From assembly GCA_021325095.1 (NCBI GenBank), contig JAJPHV010000028.1:1-64000 (forward strand): a stretch of DNA of 64,000 nucleotides. Reading direction: 5' to 3'. The notes under the pieces are model-generated. The model saw nothing but the letters and a program-made list of their open reading frames with translations. It was not told where the DNA came from and did no database searches. The position numbers were made by a program, and so were the translations under genes. Each line of letters opens with the position of its first letter. Within the stretch, counting starts at the first letter, position 1. Shown here in pieces: positions 31,918 through 39,829 of this stretch. Origin of the DNA: Chloroflexota bacterium. Lineage in GTDB: Bacteria > Chloroflexota > Anaerolineae > Aggregatilineales > UBA2796.

Positions 31918-32778
31918 TTACGTCGCTGCCGGGCGCATTGGACGGATGAACGCCAGATAGATCGACGTACCCATCATGATGATCGCCAGACCCGTCCACA
32001 GCACGATCCAGAACTCGACGGGCGTATGGGTATAGTTCGCCATCGCCAGCGCGTCGTTGGGCGTGCTCCCGATGCTGGCTGATCGGCTGCTCATCAAACT
32101 CCACACGTCATTGATGGCGTTGAAGCCCGTCAGGAAAGCCAGCATATTCAGGACGAAAATGGTCACCGGACGCGAGGCAAACACGCCGAGCGCGATCAGC
32201 AGCGCCCCGCCCACCATCCCGACCACGAGCGCCAGTTCGCTGCGCACCAGGATGAGCGTCAGCACGACGGCCAGCCCGGACAGCGCCCGCAGCGTCCCCG
32301 CCCAGGGCCTGACCCGATCTGCCAGCAGCCACAGCCCCACCGCCGCCAGCACGCCGATAAACACCGCCGTCTTGCCACTGCCCGTGAACAGGATGGCGCA
32401 GGCGGCGAAATACAGCCCGACCACGCCCGCCACTCCGTTAACGCGCTGCACGCGGTTGGCAGCGTACAGCAACACCGCGCCGAACAGCGCCGCGCCCAGG
32501 TATCCCATCTGCGGGACCAGGAAGGGACTGCCGCCCGCTGTGTAGGCCAGCCCGGCCCCATTGTCGAACACCTGGAAGTGATCGAAGCGCCCGCCGGTCA
32601 GGATAGCCGCCAGGCCGTGCCCCGACTCGTGGACAAAAGTCACAAACAGGCGGATCGGGTAGAGCAGGTTGGTCTGTGCAGAAAGCTGCCACAGCACATA
32701 CACCACCAGGAATGCGCCGACGGCTAAGGCCAATATCTGCCCGCGCGTGCTGGTTCTTACAGGAAGTTGAGCGGCCAT
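31918..32778 (-). CDS. M50B-like integral membrane metalloprotease
   Basis: 286 residues with about eight hydrophobic helices. The zinc motif is HESGH in FVTFVHESGHGLAAILTGGRF, an HExxH. Further SGMG-type motifs of site-2 proteases are not obvious; the fit is to the peptidase M50B-like family. GGAGAAAG lies just before ATG 32778. Longer starts at 32943 lack family support. Substrate unknown. Confidence 0.82.
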   Translation of the reverse strand: MAAQLPVRTSTRGQILALAVGAFLVVYVLWQLSAQTNLLYPIRLFVTFVHESGHGLAAILTGGRFDHFQVFDNGAGLAYTAGGSPFLVPQMGYLGAALFGAVLLYAANRVQRVNGVAGVVGLYFAACAILFTGSGKTAVFIGVLAAVGLWLLADRVRPWAGTLRALSGLAVVLTLILVRSELALVVGMVGGALLIALGVFASRPVTIFVLNMLAFLTGFNAINDVWSLMSSRSASIGSTPNDALAMANYTHTPVEFWIVLWTGLAIIMMGTSIYLAFIRPMRPAAT

Positions 32779-32851
32779 CTTTCTCCTATTGCCACATATT
32801 CTGCGATACAATGGCAGGCCGTAATCCCCACCCGGAAAGGACTGGTCACAC

Positions 32852-33757
32852 TTGGCAAAACAACCGCCGCCCGCCGACCCGATCCGTTTTGGCACAGTGG
32901 GCGCGCCGCAATCCACGCCGCGCCCTGGCACGCCCGCTGCCATCGAGCATGTGCGCCTGCTTGGCCTGGATCACCTTGAGATCGCCTGGGTGCAGAGCGT
33001 CCGCATCACCGATGAGGCGTGCGCGGAAATCAAGGAGGCCGGTCTCAAGCATCACGTCTCGCTCAGTATCCATGCTCCATATTACATCAACCTGAACAGC
33101 CAGACCGCCGACCTGATGCGCAAGAGCGACGAACGGCTGCTGGCGGCGGCCCGCAAGGGCTTTCTGGCCGGAGCGCGGAACATCGTGTTTCATCCCGGCT
33201 CTTACCACAACCAGCCACCTGAAAAGGTCTACGAGCGGGCCAAAGAAAAGTTGCTGGAAATTACGGAAATCCTGCGCCGAGAAAAAGTGGACGTGATCCT
33301 GCGCCCGGAGACAATGGGCAAGAGCGCCATGATCGGCACGTTGGACGAGACGATCCAGTTGAGCCGCGAGATTCCCGGTGTGCTACCTGCCATCGACTTC
33401 GCGCACTGCCATGCGCGCACGGGCCAGTACAACACCTATGAAGAGTTTGCGGCCATGCTCAAGGCCGTGGAAACCGGGCTGGGGCGCAAGGGCCTGGAAA
33501 GCCTGCACATCCACCTGTCGGGCATCCAGTATGGGCCAAAGGGCGAACAGTGCCATCTGCCCCTCAACGAGGCCGATCTACAGTACCGCGAAATCTTGCG
33601 GGCGCTGATCGACTGCCGGGCCAGAGGCACCATTGCCGTCGAAGCGCCGGAGCCGTTCCACGTAGCGGACGCGCTGACGCTGCAAGCCACCTATCGCCGC
33701 CTGCTCAAGCTGCAAGCCGGGGAAGCGGACGCGGTTGAAGACGAGATAGCGGAGTAG
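32852..33757 (+). CDS. Endonuclease IV-like TIM-barrel protein
   Basis: 301 residues of the AP endonuclease 2 / xylose isomerase-like TIM-barrel superfamily. Metal-ligand segments typical of endonuclease IV are present: SIHAPYYINL, NIVFHPGSYHN, VILRPETMGK, AIDFAHCHARTG, HIHLSGIQYG and IAVEAPEPFH. TTG start with GGAAAGG upstream. It would act in base-excision repair at abasic sites, but short or modified relatives with other substrates exist. Confidence 0.82.
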   Translation: MAKQPPPADPIRFGTVGAPQSTPRPGTPAAIEHVRLLGLDHLEIAWVQSVRITDEACAEIKEAGLKHHVSLSIHAPYYINLNSQTADLMRKSDERLLAAARKGFLAGARNIVFHPGSYHNQPPEKVYERAKEKLLEITEILRREKVDVILRPETMGKSAMIGTLDETIQLSREIPGVLPAIDFAHCHARTGQYNTYEEFAAMLKAVETGLGRKGLESLHIHLSGIQYGPKGEQCHLPLNEADLQYREILRALIDCRARGTIAVEAPEPFHVADALTLQATYRRLLKLQAGEADAVEDEIAE

Positions 33758-33853
33758 GCCCAGGCCCGGCGGTCTGACGACGGGCAGGCCTGGGCGGGGC
33801 TCCAGGCTTAACTGCAATACCTTTTAGATAAGGATGCGAGGGGCGGTAGTTGA

Positions 33854-33940
33854 CCTCACCCCCACCCCCTCTCCACCTTGTGGAGAGGGGAGTCTGAACC
33901 GGTCAGTTCCCCCTCTCTGCGCAGCGGAGAGGGGGTGAGG
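33854..33940. repeat. Two GC-rich inverted repeats between convergent genes
   Basis: First unit 33854-33891: CCTCACCCCCACCCCCTCTCC and GGAGAGGGG arms with an ACCTTGT loop. Second unit 33909-33940: TCCCCCTCTCTGCGCAGCGG with AGAGGGGGTGAGG. It is the only sequence seen in the 200-bp gap. Confidence 0.75.
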
Positions 33941-33969
33941 TATATCTCCTTAACTTAAAGGTATTGGGC

Positions 33970-34500
33970 TTAACCGGCAATCCACTTTTTGAGCGCCGAG
34001 TCCAGCGTCTCCGGGGAAAACGGCCCGGCCTGCCGCGCCAGAATCTTGCCATCGCGCCCGATGACGTAGCTGACCGGGTATTGGAGCACGCCGTACTGCT
34101 TGTTGATCTCGCCCTTCGGATCGAGCGCCACGTCAAACTTCAGATTGAGTTTCCTGGTGAAGTCGATAATCGTGTCTTCCTTTTCCAGGAAGTTGACTGC
34201 CAACACGTGGAAATCTTTCTGGTCGTACTTATCCGAAAGCGATTGGAAGAACGGCATTTCGCTCCGGCAGGGGCCGCACCACGTCGCCCAGAAGTTGACC
34301 AGGACGATCTTGCCGCGCAGCGACTCCAGGCTGACTTGCTGGCCGTTGATCAACTGCGCTGTAAAGGAGGGCGCCTGCTGCCCGACCTCCAGGCCGCCGC
34401 TGCTCGAAACTGCACCACCAGTTGGCGTCTGGCTCACGCCGTTTGCACCGCAGGCCACCAGCGCCAGAGCCAGAGCGATCAGGATACTCTTAGCGCGCAT
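33970..34500 (-). CDS. TlpA/ResA-like thiol-disulfide lipoprotein
   Basis: 176 residues. Signal peptide with lipobox (LALALALVACGAN), so lipid-anchored on the outside. Thioredoxin-fold domain with KIVLVNFWATWCGPCRSEMPFF (WCGPC active site) and PVSYVIGRDGKI (cis-Pro loop). Likely reduces apocytochrome or other exported thiols with electrons from CcdA. Start 34500 overlaps the ccdA-type gene by 11 nt. Confidence 0.9.
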   Translation of the reverse strand: MRAKSILIALALALVACGANGVSQTPTGGAVSSSGGLEVGQQAPSFTAQLINGQQVSLESLRGKIVLVNFWATWCGPCRSEMPFFQSLSDKYDQKDFHVLAVNFLEKEDTIIDFTRKLNLKFDVALDPKGEINKQYGVLQYPVSYVIGRDGKILARQAGPFSPETLDSALKKWIAG

Positions 34501-35539
34501 ATAGCCACCGCCCATCTGGCAGCATCGCCAGCACGTCCGCACTCACGGCGGGCACAAACGACTGCTGATTCAGATACTTGTAGTTCGGCCCCAGATTCAT
34601 GCATGTGCCGAAGTCGCCCGCCGGGACGTTCCCTCGGACGATGCCGGTCACGCACTCTTCCAGGTTGTAGGTGAAGTCGGCGAAACTGCCGCCGCCGACC
34701 TGCGCCAGCGACGCCATTTGCCCGGTGAACAACAGGTAGCCAATGACGATCAGGAACGCGCCGCTGGCGATCTCGATCAGGCGCATCCGGCGCTGTAGAC
34801 GCTTGAGCAGGCCGCGCATCTGGTCGAGCGCCGCCGCGGTCAGCAAGAAGGGCAGCCCCAGGCCGAGCGAGTACGATAGCAGCAGCACGCCCGCCTGCCC
34901 CCAGGTGTTATTGGCGGCGGCCAGGGTCAGGATGCTGCCGTAGATCGGGCCGACGCAGGGCGTCCAGCCCGCCGCGAAGACCACCCCCATCAGCGCCGAC
35001 CCGATATAGCCGTTGTTGCTACGCGGGTTCATCTGCCGCCGCGTGTCGCCGTACAGCAGCGCCATGATGCGTTCCAGCCCACTCTGGATGTTTCGGCCTG
35101 CACTGCCCATCGCGGCCCAATCGACGCGGTTGGTCAGGTTGCGCAGCGCCCACCCCCACACGCCCATGACGTGCAGACCAAAGAAGATGACCAGGATGCC
35201 GCCCACCCGCGCGATGAGAACCTGGAAATCATACGAGCGGGCACGGAGCAGTTGCAGGCTGGCGTTGGTCAACAAACCGAACACAACAAACACGAAGGTG
35301 AAGCCCAGGACAAAAAACAATCCATGCAGCACCGTGCCCAGGCGGTTCTTCTGGGCGAGTGCCATTGTTCCGGGGCTGCCTGCGCCAACCGCTGCCAGTT
35401 CCATTGAAACCTGTGTGGTGGCTCGCCCGCCCAGGTAGCCCACGTAGGCCGGGATGAGCGGCAGGCAGCAGGGCGAGATAAACGACAGGAACCCGGCCAG
35501 GAATGCCAGGCCAATCGACACATTGCTTGCAGTATCCAT
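34490..35539 (-). CDS. CcdA/DsbD-type cytochrome c biogenesis membrane protein
   Basis: 349 residues, six or more hydrophobic helices. The two redox cysteines are in FLSFISPCCLPLIPAYVGYL (SPC element) and FAAGWTPCVGPIYG. It moves reducing equivalents from cytoplasmic thioredoxin across the membrane to partners like the TlpA lipoprotein that follows. A C-terminal extracytoplasmic segment of about 80 residues with two further cysteines (LEECVTGIV, FGTCMNLG) is longer than usual. Confidence 0.88.
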   Translation of the reverse strand: MDTASNVSIGLAFLAGFLSFISPCCLPLIPAYVGYLGGRATTQVSMELAAVGAGSPGTMALAQKNRLGTVLHGLFFVLGFTFVFVVFGLLTNASLQLLRARSYDFQVLIARVGGILVIFFGLHVMGVWGWALRNLTNRVDWAAMGSAGRNIQSGLERIMALLYGDTRRQMNPRSNNGYIGSALMGVVFAAGWTPCVGPIYGSILTLAAANNTWGQAGVLLLSYSLGLGLPFLLTAAALDQMRGLLKRLQRRMRLIEIASGAFLIVIGYLLFTGQMASLAQVGGGSFADFTYNLEECVTGIVRGNVPAGDFGTCMNLGPNYKYLNQQSFVPAVSADVLAMLPDGRWLYAR

Positions 35540-35557
35540 CTAACGACACATCCTCCC

Positions 35558-36463
35558 TCATTCTGCGATCAGCGGCACGGGCTGCGGGCTGCTTGCCAGC
35601 CGCGCATACAGCCAGCGCGCCGCCAACGTCGAGAGTTCAATATCCGGGCCAGCGTCGCGCAGCACACCGGATCGGTTGTGCCAGAACACGCCGTAGAGGC
35701 GTGGCCCGGTAGCCAGTTGCATCAGCCAGGCCAGGCCAAGCGGGAGCGCAGCGTTGTAGGCTGCGCCCGGCTGCACCACGCTGATCGTGGTCGCCAGAGG
35801 CGCAAGGGCCGGGCCGCAGTAGCCGATCTCTGCCAGGAGACGCTTTCCGGCATAAGCGAGCAGTTTACCCCGCCGGACGACAATCGCCGTCAGCGGCTTG
35901 TGTACCTCTGGCTGCCAGGGCGCGTATTGCAGCGCGGGCGACCAGCCGATCAGGGCCGAACCCGGCGCACCGCTCAAACCATACCAGACTTGCCGCTGAT
36001 CGTCCACTATGCGATCCACGACGTAGACCACCGCGCCATAGCCAAGCCGCGCCACGATGGGCGCTGCCCCGGCGCACCACTGGCGGACAGCACTGTAAGG
36101 CGCGACCACCTCTGCCCACAACCCATCGCCTACGCTTTCGACCACTGCCGGGCGCGAGTATGGCAGGATCGGCTGCACTGACTCGGCGGGAAGATAACCT
36201 GCTGGCTGCGCAACCCGATACCAGACGCCATTTCTGGCCGTATCGACTGTCTCGGTAATGGGTGTCACGGCGTCGGGGAGCAGCCGTCCGATGACCTCGC
36301 TCGACGCATCGGGGCGTGAATACACGTTCGAGAGCGTGAAAGCACGGCCCACGATGCCGGGCGCTTCACCGGTGGGAATGGCTGCCAGCGCCGGCGCGTT
36401 CAGGCCGAAAACGGCTGCCGCCCCGGATCGCTTCAAAAACTGGCGGCGAGAGAGCGCTGTCAT
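35558..36463 (-). CDS. Tat-exported, catalytically degenerate L,D-transpeptidase-like protein
   Basis: 301 residues. N-terminal twin-arginine signal (SRRQFLKRSGAAAVFG). SH3-like central segments (GIVGRAFTLSNVYSRPDASSEVIGRLL). The C-terminal part mirrors the YkuD domain (KPLTAIVVRRGKLLAYAGKRL, LYGVFWHNRSGVLRDAGPD, ARWLYARL), but the SHGC catalytic stretch reads RDAGPD, so the nucleophilic Cys is replaced. Binding or scaffold role is inferred. It lies inside the redox cluster, between a thioredoxin gene and ccdA. Confidence 0.75.
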   Translation of the reverse strand: MTALSRRQFLKRSGAAAVFGLNAPALAAIPTGEAPGIVGRAFTLSNVYSRPDASSEVIGRLLPDAVTPITETVDTARNGVWYRVAQPAGYLPAESVQPILPYSRPAVVESVGDGLWAEVVAPYSAVRQWCAGAAPIVARLGYGAVVYVVDRIVDDQRQVWYGLSGAPGSALIGWSPALQYAPWQPEVHKPLTAIVVRRGKLLAYAGKRLLAEIGYCGPALAPLATTISVVQPGAAYNAALPLGLAWLMQLATGPRLYGVFWHNRSGVLRDAGPDIELSTLAARWLYARLASSPQPVPLIAE

Positions 36464-36470
36464 AAGGCAC

Positions 36471-37061
36471 TCACTGGGCTGCTACCAGTTCTTTCAGGGC
36501 ATCGTCGATCTCCTGTTTGGTGTGGTAGCCTTCCAGCCGGTTGACTTCATTCAGGTCTTTGTCCAGCAGCACGATGAGCGGGATGAACGTGACCCGGTAC
36601 TGGCGTGCCAGCTTTTGGGAGGCACGATTATCGGTATTGATGTCGTCAAACGTGACCTGGCCCGCGTACTGCTCGCGCAGTTCGATGATCCCTGGCCGCA
36701 TCTGGTTGCACGGGCTGCACCAGAAGGCGTTGAAGTCCACCAGGTGCGGTTTGCCGTCGGCGATGATTTCCGAGGGGCCATCGGTGGGCGTGGGCTGGTT
36801 GTAGGCGATCTCGGACAATGCCGTCAGCGTCAGCAGCGGCTCGGCCACGTCCGAATCGGGCGGTGGCGTCAGCGCGTAACGTTCCCGGGTAGCGGTGGGC
36901 TGCGGGGTTTCGAGCGCCAGCGTCGGGAAGGAAACTCGCGTCGGGAGATTGGACGTGGGCGGAAAAGCCAGCGCCGTCTGCACGGCGCTGCTGGACATTG
37001 CCATCAAGAGTGTAAATGCCGACAGCCCGATCAACAGCAGCAGCGGCCAGCGCGTTTTCAT
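36471..37061 (-). CDS. Extracytoplasmic thioredoxin-like protein (WCSPC)
   Basis: 196 residues. N-terminal hydrophobic segment (PLLLLIGLSAFTLLMAM) as signal or anchor, a Pro/Thr-rich linker, then a thioredoxin fold with LVDFNAFWCSPCNQMRPGIIEL and VTFIPLIVLLDKD (cis-Pro). Closely followed by the Tat-exported gene and preceded by a second thioredoxin gene 14 nt upstream, so transcribed together. Confidence 0.87.
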   Translation of the reverse strand: MKTRWPLLLLIGLSAFTLLMAMSSSAVQTALAFPPTSNLPTRVSFPTLALETPQPTATRERYALTPPPDSDVAEPLLTLTALSEIAYNQPTPTDGPSEIIADGKPHLVDFNAFWCSPCNQMRPGIIELREQYAGQVTFDDINTDNRASQKLARQYRVTFIPLIVLLDKDLNEVNRLEGYHTKQEIDDALKELVAAQ

Positions 37062-37075
37062 GCACTACACCCTCA

Positions 37076-37576
37076 TCAACCGACTGCAACCAGATCGTCG
37101 ATCTTGGTATACAGTTCTTCCTTCGTATGGACGCCGACCAGCCGGGCGTGCTCCTTGCCGTCGGCGTCCAGGAAAACGATGGTGGGCCGCAGCCCGGTAA
37201 AGGTTAACTTCTTCTGCATTTCTTTCGTGTTCTCAGCGTCGATGTCCAGGTAGATGAAGTCAACCATCTCGCCGTATTCGTCCTGCGCAGCGTGAATGAG
37301 CGGGCGCATGGCCTGGCAGGTCGTGCACCAGAACGCGAAAAACTCCACCACCTGCGGGCGGCCCGTCGTTCCAACCAATGAGGGGTCGCTGGCGACGAAG
37401 TCCTTCAGGTCTACCGCACGCGAACCGACGGGTTTGGCGCTGCTGCCAGAAGCCGCATCGGCCACACTGCCGGGCTGTGCCGTCGGGATGGCGGTGGCGG
37501 CGGGAGCGGAGGCACATGCAGCCAGCGCGAGGCTAACAATCCCCAGAATGACTACGATAAAAGAAGAGCGTCGCAT
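37076..37576 (-). CDS. Thioredoxin-like lipoprotein (WCTTC)
   Basis: 166 residues. Signal peptide with lipobox (IVSLALAACASAP), linker, then VVEFFAFWCTTCQAMRPLIHAA and GLRPTIVFLDADGKEHARLVG. The WCTTC active-site dipeptide differs from the WCSPC and WCGPC of its neighbours, suggesting a different redox potential. Third thioredoxin-fold protein in the cluster. Confidence 0.87.
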   Translation of the reverse strand: MRRSSFIVVILGIVSLALAACASAPAATAIPTAQPGSVADAASGSSAKPVGSRAVDLKDFVASDPSLVGTTGRPQVVEFFAFWCTTCQAMRPLIHAAQDEYGEMVDFIYLDIDAENTKEMQKKLTFTGLRPTIVFLDADGKEHARLVGVHTKEELYTKIDDLVAVG

Positions 37577-37735
37577 GGCAGTTCCTATCCGCAGTTTCTA
37601 TCCTCATTGACCTCACCTCGATCAGCACCGGGGGCTGCGCTTCCGATCCCCTGTCCAGTGTCGTCCGCATTCAGCCCTCAGTCTCGTTCCTCAATCCTGA
37701 CCTGGGAGTGAGGAGAATCCTACCCCGATTATATC

Positions 37736-38518
37736 TCACTGCAAGTTGTTAACGTTCTGGGGGCCTTCCTTTGCCGTCTGATGGCAGCTTACACATGCCT
37801 CGTTGCGGCGCGTGTTATCCATAAAGAACGTCGCGCCCGCCGAAACGGTTTTGTGCGCCAGGTGGCAGTCCGAGCAGACCAGGGTTGTGTTGATAGTCTT
37901 GAGGCCCACGCGCAGCAGATCGGCGCGTTTATCTTGCGGCGTTGTGTCGGCCACCTTCAACGTGCCACCGCTGGCGAGTGCCGCCGCAGCCTGCGGCAAA
38001 TGGGTATGGAAGTGGTTGTCCAGGCCCTTCAGTGTCAGCAGCGTGTCGGCATGGCAGTTAGCGCAGGCGGCATTGGGCAGCCAGCCTTCCCTGGTCTTTG
38101 TCTTTTCGATGGTCGGGTCTTCCTTGCCGAGCACGTAAATGAGGGCATCCCGGCCCCCCAACGCCAGGGTCGAAAGGCGCTGGCCCAGGCTGGCGTCGCC
38201 CCGGTGACAGTCGATGCAGGCGAAGGGCGTTTTGTTATGGATTTGTGACAACTGGTAATGGGCCGTCGCCAGATCGGTGACGCGCTGGCCGGGGTTGTCG
38301 ATGGCGATGTAGGCGCGGTTGTAGTACGTCACTTCCGGCACGGTGTGGCAGGCGATGCAAAACGTGTCATGCTCTTCGAGCGTCGAGGCCACAAAGAACC
38401 CGGAGCCGCCGAGCACGATCAGGCCCACGAAGGCCACTACCACGAAGGTCAGCCTCCGCCTGCGGCGCGGCGTGAGCGGAGCACCCGGTGCAGGTATGGC
38501 GGATTCTGGCGTATCCAT
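37736..38518 (-). CDS. Multihaem cytochrome c, NapC/NirT type
   Basis: 260 residues. One N-terminal transmembrane helix (LTFVVVAFVGLIVLGGSGFFVA), then five CxxCH haem sites: CIACH, CIDCH, CANCH, CSDCH and CVSCH. NapC/NirT cytochromes carry electrons between the quinol pool and periplasmic reductases. It starts 3 nt after the sulfite-oxidase-like gene, so the pair is probably one redox unit; the direction of electron flow cannot be read. Confidence 0.88.
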   Translation of the reverse strand: MDTPESAIPAPGAPLTPRRRRRLTFVVVAFVGLIVLGGSGFFVASTLEEHDTFCIACHTVPEVTYYNRAYIAIDNPGQRVTDLATAHYQLSQIHNKTPFACIDCHRGDASLGQRLSTLALGGRDALIYVLGKEDPTIEKTKTREGWLPNAACANCHADTLLTLKGLDNHFHTHLPQAAAALASGGTLKVADTTPQDKRADLLRVGLKTINTTLVCSDCHLAHKTVSAGATFFMDNTRRNEACVSCHQTAKEGPQNVNNLQ

Positions 38519-38521
38519 CGG

Positions 38522-39643
38522 TCAGACGGCCTGAATCGTGATGCGGTGGATGGCACTGGTTCCGTCCGGCGCGGCGTCGCCAAAGATTCCGCTGGCCTCG
38601 TTGGTCTGCACGAAGCCGGTCTCGTCTGTCGCGTGCACCGCGATCCGGTAAGTCCCAGGCGCAGGCGGCGTCCACTTCAGATACCACTGCGTCCAGGCGC
38701 GCGGACTCGGCCCGTGCGTCAGGTTGGCGGGCATCCATTCGCCGCCGTCGATCTGCACTTCGACCTTCGTAATGGCCCGCGTCCCTGCCCAGGCCACACC
38801 CTGGATCACCAGTTCCGATCCGGCTTTGGTTTCATAGCCGCTGCTCGGCCCCTTGATGATCGAATTGGTCTGTACCGAAGCCACGTCCGACCAGCCCCGG
38901 CTTTCCCAGAAGCCCCGGTAATACTGGTCGATGAATTCCAGGTGCGTGATCCAGCGCGGCATCTTCTGGCCGTACAGCCCCGGCATCAGGATACGGATCG
39001 GGAAGCCGTGCTTGGTGGTGAGCGGCTCGCCGTTCATCTCGTAAGCCATCATCACGTCAGGCTGCGTCGCCCATTTCAATTCAACGCTGGTCGAATAGCC
39101 ATCGGCGCACTCGAACTTGAGGTAGGTGGCCGTTGGCTTGACGTTGACCCGGTTCAGAATCTCCTCGAACCGGAAGCCCTTCCAGAGCACATTACCGATC
39201 AGCCCGCCGCCCACCGGGTTGCCGATACACTCCAGCGTGCGCATATCCTCGTAGACCGGGAAGCCCTTCAGCGTTTTGAGGTCGAACGTGGTCGGGTTTT
39301 CGACCAGCCCATCCACTTTCAGAGTCCAGGTATCTGCATCGATCTCCGGCGTGGAGTCGTAATCGTACTGGGTAATGTACAAATCCTCGGCGCTGGTCAG
39401 GATCATCTTGTCGAACGTGACCTCGCCGTAGGTCGGATCGTGCAGTGCGCTGGCCGAGGCCGTCCCGGATGGCGTTGCGGTAGGACGCGGCCCGCTGCCC
39501 GGCGCATAGACCGTCGGCACGACCAGTCCATCCGGGCGGCAGCCGGCGGCGGCGGCCAGCGCCGACCCGGTGATGGCGATCAAAAAGCCGCGCCGCGTCA
39601 CCTTGTTTGGCGGCAGATGTGACGATCCCTGTGACGAACTCAT
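38522..39643 (-). CDS. Sulfite oxidase-family molybdopterin oxidoreductase
   Basis: 373 residues, exported. Twin-arginine signal (TRRGFLIAITGSAL) and a lipobox-like AAGC (residues about 17-35). The SuoX molybdopterin domain has the conserved Cys ligand in MRTLECIGNPVGGG, then KHGFPIRILMPGLYGQKMPRWI and FIDQYYRGFWESRGW. The C-terminal Mo-co dimerisation domain (IQGVAWAGTRAITKVEVQIDGGEW) is present. Substrate unknown: relatives oxidise sulfite or reduce sulfoxides. ATG 39643 is preferred over 39667 because of its AGAGGG upstream. Confidence 0.9.
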   Translation of the reverse strand: MSSSQGSSHLPPNKVTRRGFLIAITGSALAAAAGCRPDGLVVPTVYAPGSGPRPTATPSGTASASALHDPTYGEVTFDKMILTSAEDLYITQYDYDSTPEIDADTWTLKVDGLVENPTTFDLKTLKGFPVYEDMRTLECIGNPVGGGLIGNVLWKGFRFEEILNRVNVKPTATYLKFECADGYSTSVELKWATQPDVMMAYEMNGEPLTTKHGFPIRILMPGLYGQKMPRWITHLEFIDQYYRGFWESRGWSDVASVQTNSIIKGPSSGYETKAGSELVIQGVAWAGTRAITKVEVQIDGGEWMPANLTHGPSPRAWTQWYLKWTPPAPGTYRIAVHATDETGFVQTNEASGIFGDAAPDGTSAIHRITIQAV

Positions 39644-39829
39644 GGCTGGCCCTCTCTCCCTAAACATCCGAGACGCAGTATGCCCCCAAAGGCTTACGAT
39701 TTCATAACGCGGAGAACCCCGCCGCCACGAGATGAGCCTTTGTGAACTGTGCCGTCCCGGGATAATTCTGGCGTAAGATTTGTCCCGGCTTGTCGCAAAA
39801 CGTTACAACAAACCGCAGCGACAAGGGCT

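Noticed and set aside
1927..33940. A CRISPR array based on the repeated GGGGGTGAGG units
   Set aside because: The units are scattered at irregular kilobase distances and have internal palindromes, with no regular spacers.
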